Assembly (NCBI GenBank): GCA_963710745.1
Contig: CAVQBP010000028.1
Span: 62,001 to 126,000 of the forward strand
From: CAVQBP01 sp963710745
GTDB lineage: Bacteria > Bacteroidota > Ignavibacteria > Ignavibacteriales > Ignavibacteriaceae
DNA length: 64,000 bases
Direction of reading: 5' to 3'
The notes under the pieces: generated by a model
What the model was told of the DNA's origin: nothing
What the model saw: only the letters and a program-made list of their open reading frames with translations
Databases searched by the model: none
Program-made: the position numbers and the translations under genes
Part shown: positions 35,226-43,980 of the stretch, in pieces
How positions within the stretch are numbered: the stretch's first letter is position 1
How the letters are laid out: each line of letters starts with the position of its first letter

Positions 35226-35927
35226 ATGAAAAAAATTCTAATCGTGGTTATAGAAGACAACAGGTTATTGCGGGATGGTATAACTGCGATGATTAAGGAA
35301 CAGCCGGATCTAAAAGTAACAGCTGCCTTTGGTGACTGTGCAAAAGCATTACAATTTATCCGCGGATCGCAGCCCAATATAGTCCTTCTGGATCTCGGTT
35401 TACGAAATCAAAATAGTTTAAACCTGGCAAAAGTATTAAAAAAGGATTTTCAGAAAATAAAAATTATAATGATGGATCTTGTTCCCCTGCAGGAAGATTT
35501 ATTAGTTTTTGTGCAAGCAGGGGTTTCAGGGTTTATACTTAAAGAAGCAACTGTGGATGAATTTCTTAAAACAATCAGATCGGTTGCCGGCGGGGCTAAA
35601 GCGCTGCCACCGAATTTAACCGAGTCACTCTTTTCCCAGATTGTTTATAATGCAGTAAAGGAGTCAAATCATTCAAAGATAATTAGTTCAGTAAAAATGA
35701 CGAAACGCGAACGGCAGGTAATTGAATTGGTATCAGATGGTTTGAGCAATAAAGAAATTGCACAAAAGCTTAATCTTTCGACTTATACTGTAAAGAGTCA
35801 TATCCATAACATATTGGAAAAGCTTGCTATCCACACACGTGTACAGATTGCAAAATTCGCGCATACTTCAAATGATTATACTACAGATATAAAATCAATT
35901 TCTTTAGACGAAGATCAAGAGGAATGA
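35226..35927 (+). CDS. NarL/FixJ-type response regulator, copy 2
   Basis: This 233-residue paralogue of the regulator at 31353 has an acidic pair E10-D11, phospho-acceptor D56 (IVLLDLGL), Lys in FILKEA, and a LuxR-type helix-turn-helix (MTKRERQVIELVSDGLSNKEIAQKLNLSTYTVKSHIHNILEKL). As in copy 1, the conserved Thr is replaced in IIMMDLVP. No kinase or upstream conserved box is visible. It converges with groEL, sharing the terminator at 36011-36040. Confidence 0.93.
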   Translation: MKKILIVVIEDNRLLRDGITAMIKEQPDLKVTAAFGDCAKALQFIRGSQPNIVLLDLGLRNQNSLNLAKVLKKDFQKIKIIMMDLVPLQEDLLVFVQAGVSGFILKEATVDEFLKTIRSVAGGAKALPPNLTESLFSQIVYNAVKESNHSKIISSVKMTKRERQVIELVSDGLSNKEIAQKLNLSTYTVKSHIHNILEKLAIHTRVQIAKFAHTSNDYTTDIKSISLDEDQEE

Positions 35928-36010
35928 TCTGCTTCCTGCCCTTTTGTACGATTGCATTACAATCTTTAATTTCCTTTAATCGGTATATAATCTTAACAGA
36001 CCGGAAGTAT

Positions 36011-36040
36011 AAAGGCGATCCTATATTAAGAATCGCCTTT
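36011..36040. terminator. Bidirectional terminator between groEL and the NarL-type regulator
   Basis: AAAGGCGAT (36011-36019) and ATCGCCTTT (36032-36040) form a 9-bp stem over a 12-base loop. Ts follow on the plus strand (CTTTATAAAT). It lies 25 bases after the groEL stop and about 85 bases after the convergent regulator gene, so it probably ends both transcripts. Confidence 0.75.
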
Positions 36041-36065
36041 ATAAATCATTTGATTGAATGACTTT

Positions 36066-37705
36066 TTAATACATTCCGCCCATATCACCCATACCGCCGC
36101 CGGGCATTGGAGGCATAGCAGACTCTTTTTCTTTCTTCTCATAAACTACTGCTTCGGTTGTAATTAAAAGAGACGCAACAGATGCTGCATTCTCTAAAGC
36201 TGTTCTTGTAACTTTAGTAGGATCGATAACACCTGATTTTATCAGGTTTTCATAAGTTTCAGTTGCAGCATTAAATCCGAAGTCATCTTTACCTTCTTTA
36301 ACTTTCTGCAGCACAACAGAACCTTCTATACCGGCATTATTAACTATCTGTCTTAATGGTTCTTCAAGAGCTTTCTGTATTATCTTTACTCCGGTTGTTT
36401 GGTCAAGGTTATCTCCCTTAATTTTCTCCAGACCAGCGATTGCTCTAATAAATGCCACACCGCCGCCGGCTACTATTCCCTCTTGAACTGCCGCACGGGT
36501 AGCGTGAAGCGCATCTTCAACACGGGCTTTCTTTTCCTTCATTTCAATTTCCGTAGATGCACCTATCTTTAATACTGCAACACCGCCTGAGAGCTTTGCT
36601 AATCTCTCCTGGAGTTTTTCTTTATCATAATCGGATGTAGTTTTATCAATCTGGGCTTTTATCTCATTAATTCTTTTCTTTATATCATCTGTTTTGCCGG
36701 CACCTTCTACTATTGTAGTATTATCTTTATCTATAACAACTTTTTTTGCACTGCCAAGGTAAGATATTGTTGCATTTTCCAATTTGAATCCTCTCTCTTC
36801 GGAAATAACAGTACCGCTGGTTAATACTGCTATATCTTCCAGCATAGCTTTTCTTCTATCGCCAAACCCGGGAGCTTTTACAGCAGCAACTTTTAAAGTA
36901 CCCCTTAATCTATTTACTACTAATGTAGCAAGCGCTTCTCCTTCCAGGTCTTCAGTAACAATCAGCAGTGCTTTTCCTGCCTGTGCAACCTTTTCTAAAA
37001 TGGGAAGAAGGTCCTTCATTGCCGAGATTTTTTTATCATGAATCAAGATATAAGGATCTTCAAGTATTGCTTCCATATTCTCCGTATCGGTTACAAAATA
37101 GGGTGATAAATAACCTCTATCGAACTGCATGCCCTCAACAACTTCAAGTGAAGTCTCGGTTCCTTTTGCTTCTTCAACAGTAATAACTCCATCTTTCCCG
37201 ACTTTCTCCATTGCATCTGCAATAAGTTCACCAATTGTCTTATCATTATTAGCAGAAATAGAACCTACCTGAGAAATTTCATTTCTCCCTTCAACTTCCC
37301 GGCTGATAGATTTTAAATATTCGACAACATGATTAACTGCTAAATCAATACCTCTTTTAAATCCATCGGATTTGCACCGGCAGTAACATTCTTTAAACCT
37401 TCACGGTAAATTGCCTGGGCTAAAACTGTTGCTGTTGTAGTACCATCACCAGCTACATCACTTGTTTTAGTGGCAACTTCTCGAACCATTTGTGCGCCCA
37501 TGTTTTCCGTGGGATCTTCCAGGTCAATTTCTTTAGCTACAGAAACACCATCTTTTGTAACCGTAGGTGCTCCAAATTTTTTCTCAAGAATAACATTACG
37601 TCCTTTAGGGCCTAATGTAACTTTTACAGCATTTGCCAGTTTGTCCACACCTCTTCTCAATTTATTGCGGGCTTCACTATTAAATTCAATTAATTTTGAT
37701 GACAT
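36066..37705 (-). CDS. groEL: Chaperonin GroEL, frameshifted near residue 117
   Basis: The N-part (37705-37340) reads MSSKLIEFNSEARNKLRRGV... through NVTAGANPMDLKEVLI and a stop. The C-part continues from 37330 downward; an ATG at 37211 exists only because the frame is open. Adding one A to the A4 run at 37355-37358 gives MDLKRGIDLAV...VEGRNEISQVGSISANNDKTIGEL, collinear with GroEL and about 546 residues in all. The DGTTTATVLA ATP-binding motif and the Gly-Met-rich tail (PPMPGGGMGDMGGMY) are present. A single-copy groEL cannot be inactive, so sequencing error is the most likely explanation unless another copy exists. It forms a two-gene operon with groES. Confidence 0.95.
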
Positions 37706-37740
37706 TTTTAAACCTCTTTAAAATTATAATTCTCAAAAAT

Positions 37741-38040
37741 TCATTTACCAATTATTGCGAAGATATCACTCTCCCGCATAATTAAATATTCCTCACCTTC
37801 AACGGTAACTTCTGTACCGCTGTATTTTCCATACAGAACTTTATCCCCTTCTTTCACTTCCAATTTAACTTGTTTTCCATCTTCAGCAACTTTTCCTGGA
37901 CCAACAGCCACTATTGTTCCTTCAATAGGTTTTTCTTTTGCTGTATCAGGAACAATGATTCCGCCTTTAGTTATTTCTTCTGTTTCCATTGGTTTTACAA
38001 TAACTCTGTCCGCCAACGGTCTTAAATTAACTTTAGCCAT
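37741..38040 (-). CDS. groES: Co-chaperonin GroES
   Basis: This 99-residue protein has the full GroES fold: LRPLADRVIVKPMETEE, a mobile loop TKGGIIVPDTAKEKP (about 23-37), and VGPGKV..., KVLYGKYSGTEV, EEYLIMRESDIFAII. It caps the GroEL ring. The gap to groEL is 35 bases, so both are in one operon. I see no CIRCE element (TTAGCACTC-N9-GAGTGCTAA) upstream; the conserved box D lies 105-155 bases upstream instead. Confidence 0.97.
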   Translation of the reverse strand: MAKVNLRPLADRVIVKPMETEEITKGGIIVPDTAKEKPIEGTIVAVGPGKVAEDGKQVKLEVKEGDKVLYGKYSGTEVTVEGEEYLIMRESDIFAIIGK

Positions 38041-38142
38041 TTTTTAACCTCTATTAAAATATATTTTAAAATTATTAACACTATTATTACGGAGAATGTA
38101 AGATTTAGGAAAAATAATCTATTGTGTTAAATAAAGTAATAT

Positions 38143-38194
38143 GATTTTACATGTTAATATATCCTCCAAAGGGATGAAAAGTGGATTAGTTCTT
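38143..38194 (-). promoter_or_regulatory. Conserved stress-gene box, copy D (upstream of groESL)
   Basis: It matches copy C at 44 of 52 positions by eye, including CCAAAGGGATGAAAA. It is oriented toward groES, about 105 bases before its ATG. Because no CIRCE site is seen, this box is the best candidate for heat- or stress-control of the operon. Confidence 0.7.
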
Positions 38195-38600
38195 GGGAGC
38201 ATGTTATTTGTAATTGCTTCACCGGGCAGAATAGAAGTGATTATTTCTTCGTCTCAATCTTACAGGCTGGCAATAAATTCTAAACTCACTTAACATAAAC
38301 AAGAACATTAGTTCACCTTTATAATTGAGCTGCGGTCGTGAAACTAATTTGTAGAGTACTTGAAAATGCAATAAAAAACCCGCTCTGTTTTTAACAAAGC
38401 GGGTAGCTCTTGTTCAATAGAGTCCTTCTAATTAACCTTGCGATAGGTCATTTTGAAAGGAGATAAAACATAAAAAAAATCTATTGAATGTCAAATACCT
38501 TTAATCACAATTGATATTCTAATCTGCTTACAAGCATACTTAATTTCAGATTTGCAATTAACAATTCTCAATCCTGGATCCACAATCTGCAGTTATTCTG
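38195..38600. other. Intergenic region between groESL and tRNA-Arg, terminator only
   Basis: Apart from the minus-strand terminator at 38378-38404 I see no gene. The stretch from 38410 to 38600 carries no long frame or repeat. Confidence 0.4.
38378..38404 (-). terminator. Terminator downstream of tRNA-Arg(TCG)
   Basis: ACCCGCT (38378-38384) and AGCGGGT (38398-38404) form a 7-bp GC-rich stem. On the minus strand it is followed by a T6 run (plus-strand aaaaaa just before 38378). It lies about 200 bases after the tRNA gene at 38601 and likely ends that transcript. Confidence 0.75.
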
Positions 38601-38674
38601 TACGCCCAGAAGGATTCGAACCCTCAACCCTCAGATCCGAAGTCTGATGCTCTATCCAGTTGAGCTATGGGCGC
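38601..38674 (-). tRNA. tRNA-Arg(TCG)
   Basis: A cloverleaf on the minus strand has acceptor GCGCCCA/TGGGCGT, D-arm AGCTCAACTGGATAGAGC, anticodon stem TCAGA/TCTGA with loop CTTCGGA giving TCG, and T-arm GGTTCGAATCC. CCA is not encoded and the discriminator is A. It is very similar in layout to the tRNA-Arg(ACG) at 29400. Confidence 0.95.
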
Positions 38675-38711
38675 ATTTAACATTACTTTTAAGTTTGGTG
38701 CTCTATAGAGT

Positions 38712-38758
38712 TTACCCGGCGAAGCTGATTTATCAGCGAAGACGGGTTGAGCTATGAG
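38712..38758 (-). repeat. tRNA-like/hairpin element upstream of tRNA-Arg(TCG), copy 2
   Basis: On the minus strand it reads CATAGCTCAACCCG, like the tRNA 5' end, then a hairpin with outer stem CCCG/CGGG and inner stem CTGAT/ATCAG. Compared with copy 1 the inner stem shows one compensatory change. It lies about 40 bases upstream of the tRNA. Confidence 0.6.
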
Positions 38759-39443
38759 TGCAATTATTTTTAGCCTAACTCCACAATTCTTTATTCAGTG
38801 GAATGCACAATATTAGACATTTCCAAAAACTCTACAAATAGTTACTACACACTTCACTACACACCTTTTCAATGCATTAACTTTGAATTGAACTATGTTT
38901 AAGTGTGAATTCATAAAACAAATATAATGGAAATTAATTTTGTTGAAAAGTTCTTACTAATTCATTTAGTAGCTTAAGACCACATTCAGGATTTGACTTA
39001 TGACAGCCAAAATCCCGAATTGAGCGGGAGATTTCTAAAAGAATTCTAAAGACCCGGTACAACATCTTCCTGCAAGTTTTTTTAGAATTAGATTGCAAAC
39101 ATACATTGTTTGTATTCCTTTGAGAGGTAATCATAGTATGACTTCTGAGCATTTGAGAAAAATAATTGATGAAGGAGAAGGTATTCAAATTGAATTTTAA
39201 ACCTCCCGATTAGATCTGCCGAGAAATACACTTGAATCAATGCCTTCAAACTTCAAAATCTAGAGAAAAGTTGAAACATGAACAACTATTTTCTTATTTG
39301 TCAATGAATTAAAAGATCTTTCTCTCTAACTACTTGATATCATACACTTTTTTATCTTCTTTTGTATATATAAGATTTGACAGGAAGATAATTGTATTCG
39401 CTTACTAGATGATTACTAGGAGTTTTATGGTTATTTTATCCGA
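38759..39443. other. Gene-poor stretch with a short AlbA_2-like fragment
   Basis: This region is AT-rich and mostly without genes. A minus-strand frame of 84 codons (39188-38934) has no recognisable features and is doubtful. The only recognisable text is a 20-codon frame at 39138-39200 resembling the start of an AlbA_2/Schlafen-type DNA-binding domain (see its own entry). Confidence 0.4.
39138..39200 (+). pseudogene. Fragment resembling the AlbA_2 (Schlafen-like) domain start
   Basis: The frame reads MTSEHLRKIIDEGEGIQIEF and stops; the +1 frame continues briefly as KPPD and stops. Proteins with AlbA_2 domains often start with a similar I..GEG..IEFK pattern. Only this piece is visible, so it is a low-confidence relic. 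Confidence 0.35.
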
Positions 39444-39546
39444 GTGAGTCTGCTCTAAAAAGGTAGATTTATTAATAATATCATTTTAATTTAACTTAAA
39501 ATTAAATCAGAATTTTATTAAAATGACCTTTTTAGATTCGACTCAC
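39444..39546. repeat. 103-bp element with 21-bp inverted ends
   Basis: The left arm GTGAGTC-TGC-TCTAAAAAGGT (39444-39464) is the reverse complement of the right arm (39526-39546) except at three central positions. The spacer is 61 bases and very AT-rich. It lies 20 bases before the ntrC-like gene. No clear target duplication is seen. It may be a MITE-like relic or a large stem-loop or operator. Confidence 0.6.
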
Positions 39547-39566
39547 GAGTTAATTGGAATTAAGAA

Positions 39567-40905
39567 ATGAAAGAATCAATTTTAATAATCGATGATGAGA
39601 GTGAGCTAAGAAATTTGCTTGTAAAACTTCTTAGACTGGATGATTATATCACTTATGATGCAGAAAACGGAAGATCCGGACTGGATTTTATAAAAAAAGA
39701 TGATGTTGCTGTCGTTATTACAGATGTAAGATTACCTGATATAAATGGAATAGATCTCATTAACAAAATAAAGGAAGTAAGCCCGTTATGCGAGATTATA
39801 GTCTTAACTGCATATGGAACCATTGAAGATGGAGTTCGTGCAATTAAAGAAGGAGCATTCGATTATATAACTAAAGGAGATGAAGATAATAAAATTATTC
39901 CGCTGGTAAAGCGGGCTGTTGAAAAGTATCAGCTTAAAAAGAGAATTGAGCTTCTTGAAAAAAGTATTGTTCAAAAATTTAACTTTGAATCGATTTCCGG
40001 TAAGTCATCTCTCATAATTAATGCAAAAGATCTTGCTTCAAAAGTTGCTATGACGGATACTCCTGTTTTACTTTTAGGTGAAACTGGAACCGGTAAAGAA
40101 TTGTTCGCCCAAGCAATTCATTATTCAAGCAATAGAAAGAGAAATCCATTTGTAATAGTAAATTGCAGTGCTATTCCCAAAGAACTAATTGAATCTGAGA
40201 TGTTCGGTTATAAAGCCGGAGCTTTTACAGGAGCAGCCAGAAATAAAAAAGGATTATTTGAAGAAGCAAATACCGGAACTTTATTTCTTGATGAAATCGG
40301 TGAACTGGATATTTCACTGCAGGCTAAACTTTTAAGAGTGCTTGAAGCAAATGATTTTATAAAACCCGGAGACACAAAGTCTACTCAAGTTGATGTTAGA
40401 ATTATCGCAGCAACAAACCGTAATCTTGAAAAAGCAATTAAAGAAGGAATCTTCCGGTCCAGATCTGTTTTACCGGATAAGTGTAATGAAGATTGAAATC
40501 CCTTCATTAAGAGAAAGAAGAGAAGATATTTTAGAATTAATTGATTTTTTTATTGACTTTTTCAGCAAGAAAATGAATAAAAAAGTTGAAAAGATTTCTG
40601 CTTCTTTTTATGAGAGACTGAAGCAATATGATTTTCCCGGCAATATTCGAGAATTAAGAAATGTAATTGAAAGAAGTATCATACTCTCTGAAGGTGGATT
40701 TCTTGGAGATAATTTGTTACCACATGAGTTTTTCTCAGAATCAATTAAAGAAAATGCTGATTCATTAAAACTTGAAGATATTGAAAAGCAACATATTATC
40801 TCTGTTCTTGAAAAAACAAACAATAACAAAACAAAAGCTGCTGAAGCTTTAGGAATAGGATTGACAACTCTTTATAGAAAGATTCAAACTTACGGTTTAG
40901 AATAG
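39567..40905 (+). CDS. NtrC-type sigma-54-dependent response regulator, frameshifted
   Basis: The receiver domain has phospho-acceptor D53 and T81 (VLTAYGT), with K103 (YITKGD). The AAA+ domain has Walker A GETGTGKE (171-178), the sigma-54 contact motif GAFTGA (218-223) and LDEIGEL (241-247). The frame stops at 40496. Removing one C near 40459-40460 restores FRSDLFYRISVMKIEIPSLRERREDI and continues to 40905, ending in a Fis-type helix-turn-helix (NNKTKAAEALGIGLTTLYRKIQ). Repaired length is about 445 residues. It likely activates nearby potassium genes with the kinase at 44.4 kb (inference). Confidence 0.9.
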
Positions 40906-41687
40906 ACTGAAAATTTTTCCAGGAAAGGAACAATCTCTTTTATATATAATCTTAGAAGATCCATTTCAGCTTCCGGAATATTAACATCGTTATTTATTTT
41001 GAGTCCAAGGATACAAAATACTGTTCCTTTAATTTCGATGGGGAAATAGATTGTATTGGTGTAATTTTTTATGGTAGTTGTTTTACTTATTTCTTCTTTA
41101 TATTTGTAACAATTTTCCGCTAAAAGCCATTCAATCTCATCTGGTTTATAGCTGCTTGCCGGATGAGGAATTCTCTTCAGTTTACTTTCATCTTCCGGGA
41201 AAAAGATTATTGTTTCAAGTCCGAAAATGCTTTTTATATTTTCGACTGCCTTTATTAGAACTTGGTCAAGATTGTTTGAAAGAGATAAAAGCTTTACCAA
41301 TTGATAAAGGATTATAAGGTTTCGTTTTTCTTCAATCATCTTTTTGTCTTTAGCTTTTAGCTTTTCAGTAAGAACTCCATTTGTAACAGCTACAATAAAA
41401 AACAGAATCAGCATCACTACATCTTCCGTTTTATCAATCTTCATGGTAAATTGCGGAGGAATGAAATAATAATCCCATGCCAGGGCACTTATTATCGCTG
41501 AAATAAAAATTGGCCCCTTTTCAAAATTAAAAATTGGTAGTAGAAAAATGATCAAGAGTAAAATTAATGAAACAGTTTCATAGCCTATAATATTTTGAAT
41601 ATAATACAAAGCAGATATAAAAATGAAAAGCAAGAGAGTCGAGAAGAAATACTGCTTACTTATTGAGATATTGATTTGCTTTTTCAT
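40890..41687 (-). CDS. KdpD-like DUF4118 and GAF protein without kinase domain
   Basis: About 265 residues are encoded from the ATG at 41685-41687, chosen because an AAGG site lies upstream. The frame extends 22 codons further and lacks sense there. Four hydrophobic segments at about 13-105 match the KdpD DUF4118 sensor membrane domain (LAWDYYFIPPQFTMKIDKTEDVVMLILFFIVAVTNGVL). A GAF-like domain follows (LVKLLSLSNNLDQVLIKAVENIKSIFGLETIIFF). The histidine kinase core is absent. It overlaps the ntrC-like gene end by 16 bases in convergent orientation and probably senses cell or ion status. Confidence 0.8.
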   Translation of the reverse strand: MKKQINISISKQYFFSTLLLFIFISALYYIQNIIGYETVSLILLLIIFLLPIFNFEKGPIFISAIISALAWDYYFIPPQFTMKIDKTEDVVMLILFFIVAVTNGVLTEKLKAKDKKMIEEKRNLIILYQLVKLLSLSNNLDQVLIKAVENIKSIFGLETIIFFPEDESKLKRIPHPASSYKPDEIEWLLAENCYKYKEEISKTTTIKNYTNTIYFPIEIKGTVFCILGLKINNDVNIPEAEMDLLRLYIKEIVPFLEKFSVYSKP

Positions 41688-41916
41688 GATTAAAAACCTT
41701 TTTGTTTTTCGTACGCAAAATGTGTGCAACCAAAAAACTCGGTTTTTCTTCAAGCTTGGTTAACATTATTTTTCGCATCCTTCCATTTTGAAAATAGACC
41801 ATACCATTTTGAAAGAGTTATCTTTATTGATTCCCCTTTTTCTTATTGAATATACAACAAAGTGAACTTACTCTCTTTGGCACTTCTTTAGCAATCATTA
41901 GGATGAATTTTATGGA

Positions 41917-43281
41917 ATGAAACACGAGATTATGTCAATTTCACAATATCTATTTAAGAAGTTATCTCCAATTAGAATTTTAATTTTCGGATTTGTTATC
42001 CTTACACTAACCGGAACTTTTCTTCTTATGCTTCCGGAGGCAAATGTAAACGGTTCATCTCAATCATTTGTAGATGCATTATTTACTGCAACTTCAGGTG
42101 TATCAACTACAGGGTTGATTGTAGTAGATACCGGGAGCTATTATACATTTTTTGGTCAATTGGTAATTTTGATATTGGTGCAAATAGGTGGATTAGGATA
42201 CATGGTTTTTATTGTTTTAGCATTTTTAAGCCAAAAGAAAAATATGTCCATTCAGGGAAGAAAAATATTGCGTGAATCCTTGAGCCGTCCCACCACAATC
42301 GATATGGTTCATTTTGTAAAGATTGTATTTGCTTTCACAATTATAATAGAAATTGTGGGCGCGGCTGGTATGTATATTTACTGGTCGGGGTTTTTTCCTT
42401 TTTCAGAAGCTGCTTATATAAGTCTGTTTCACTCAATTTCCGGCTTTTGTACTGCCGGTTTCGGATTGTTTAGTGACAGTATAACTTCTTATGGTCACAG
42501 CTTGTATTTGAACATTGTCATTGATCTTGTCTGTATTGCAGGGGCTGTCGGATTTTTCGTTTTATTTGATGTTTATGAATATGTCGGAAAGAAAATTAAA
42601 AAAGAGAAGCAAGCACAGTTATCTCTTCATAGTAAAATAGTCTTAGTAATCACTTTTATTCTCATTATAGTTGGAACAGTTATAGTATTTGGATTTGAAG
42701 GCTCCAGGTTTTCATCTTCATTTGGGAATAAAACTCTTGATGCTACATTTCAGATAATATCTGCATCAACAACAACAGGTTTTAATACAATTGATATTGG
42801 TTCAATGACAAATTCAAGCCTGTTAATTATAATAGTCTTGATGTTCATTGGAGCATCACCCGGAAGTACAGGCGGAGGAATCAAAACCACATCTTTCGGA
42901 ATTTTAATTAAGAATATATTTTCAATACTCGGTGGTAGAAAGGATACTGCTTTCTTTAAAAGGAAAATCAGCAGTGATTTAATTTCCAACGCTTTTATAC
43001 TAATAAGCATCAGCTTAATGTGGATTACAATCGTTGTAATTATTTTGTGTAAAACTGAAAATGCAAGTTTTATAAGGATACTTTTTGAAACCGTTTCTGC
43101 ATTTGGAACTGTCGGTCTTTCGACTGGAATAACCAATGCTTTATCAATGACAGGTAAAATTCTAATAACCTTAACTATGTTTTTGGGTAGAGTTGGTCCG
43201 CTTGCGCTGGGATTTTCATTATTTAAGGGTGAAAAAAATAACGGATATACATATCCCGAAGAGAATGTTCTAATTGGTTAA
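41917..43281 (+). CDS. trkH: TrkH/KtrB-type potassium transporter
   Basis: This 454-residue polytopic membrane protein begins MKHEIMSISQYLFKKLSPIRILIFGFVILTLTGTFLLMLPEA. The TrkH/KtrB family repeats of M-P-M units are visible, with selectivity-loop-like segments TSGVSTTGL, ISGFCTAGFGL, STTTGFNTIDI and SAFGTVGLSTG. It forms the membrane part of a Trk/Ktr system and takes up K+ (perhaps with Na+ or H+). Its length fits KtrB better than E. coli TrkH, and its gating subunit is the next gene, 16 bases downstream. Confidence 0.95.
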   Translation: MKHEIMSISQYLFKKLSPIRILIFGFVILTLTGTFLLMLPEANVNGSSQSFVDALFTATSGVSTTGLIVVDTGSYYTFFGQLVILILVQIGGLGYMVFIVLAFLSQKKNMSIQGRKILRESLSRPTTIDMVHFVKIVFAFTIIIEIVGAAGMYIYWSGFFPFSEAAYISLFHSISGFCTAGFGLFSDSITSYGHSLYLNIVIDLVCIAGAVGFFVLFDVYEYVGKKIKKEKQAQLSLHSKIVLVITFILIIVGTVIVFGFEGSRFSSSFGNKTLDATFQIISASTTTGFNTIDIGSMTNSSLLIIIVLMFIGASPGSTGGGIKTTSFGILIKNIFSILGGRKDTAFFKRKISSDLISNAFILISISLMWITIVVIILCKTENASFIRILFETVSAFGTVGLSTGITNALSMTGKILITLTMFLGRVGPLALGFSLFKGEKNNGYTYPEENVLIG

Positions 43282-43297
43282 TAAAGGAGATGTTTAA

Positions 43298-43948
43298 ATG
43301 AAACAGTTTGTAGTAATCGGATTGGGAAATTTCGGTTTAAATGTTGCCAAAGCGCTGGCATCCAGAGGAAATCAGGTACTTGCTATTGATATAGATCAAA
43401 ACAGGATTGATGAAGTAAAAGATGATGTCTCCGAAGCAATTATTGCAGATGCGAAGAACACAAAGGTTTTAAATGAGTTCATAACCAGTGCAGTTGATGC
43501 AGTTATAATATGTATTGGTCAGAATATGGAGGCAAGCATACTTACAACTCATTATTTGAAACAGAAAAATGTAAAACGAATTATTGTTAAAGCAATGAAT
43601 GAGAATCATGCAAGGATTCTTGAATTAATGGGAGCAGATGAAGTTATTTTACCGGAAAAAGATATTGCGATTTCGTTAGCTCAAAAACTTTCTTCGGCAA
43701 ATCTGCTTGAACATATCCCGTTAACTTCTGAATTCAGTATAGTTGAGGCAGCAGTCCCGGAAAATTTTGCGGGTAAAACATTGAAGCAGTTGCAGCTTCG
43801 TTCAAAGTACAATCTCCTTGTAATTGCTGTTAAAGATGTAATGCAGGATAAATTTTATTTAATGCCGGATGCCGGTTTTGAGCTCATTCCAGACTCTTTG
43901 TTAATAATAATGGGGCGAAGAATGGATGTAGAGAGATTTAAGATCTGA
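43298..43948 (+). CDS. trkA: TrkA/KtrA-type potassium channel regulatory subunit
   Basis: This 216-residue protein has an RCK_N Rossmann domain (VVIGLGNFGLNVAKALASRGNQVLAIDID, GxGxxG motif at about 7-12) and an RCK_C domain (from about 135). It binds nucleotides and gates the TrkH-type channel from the cytoplasm. Single RCK length, half of E. coli TrkA, is the KtrA form. A GGAG ribosome-binding site precedes the start. It is in the same operon as trkH. Confidence 0.95.
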   Translation: MKQFVVIGLGNFGLNVAKALASRGNQVLAIDIDQNRIDEVKDDVSEAIIADAKNTKVLNEFITSAVDAVIICIGQNMEASILTTHYLKQKNVKRIIVKAMNENHARILELMGADEVILPEKDIAISLAQKLSSANLLEHIPLTSEFSIVEAAVPENFAGKTLKQLQLRSKYNLLVIAVKDVMQDKFYLMPDAGFELIPDSLLIIMGRRMDVERFKI

Positions 43949-43980
43949 ACAGAAATTATTTTTATCATTTATAAGGTTTC

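Noticed and set aside
35940..35970. Possible fifth stress box (CCTGCCCTTTTGTACGATT)
   Set aside because: Only part of the box (the CCTTTTG.ACGATT piece) is similar and it is located after, not before, a gene.
38041..38200. CIRCE operator for groESL
   Set aside because: No TTAGCACTC-N9-GAGTGCTAA inverted repeat is visible; only the conserved box is there.
38934..39188. Minus-strand frame of 84 codons
   Set aside because: No domain and no ribosome-binding site, and the region is AT-rich. I could not support it as a gene.
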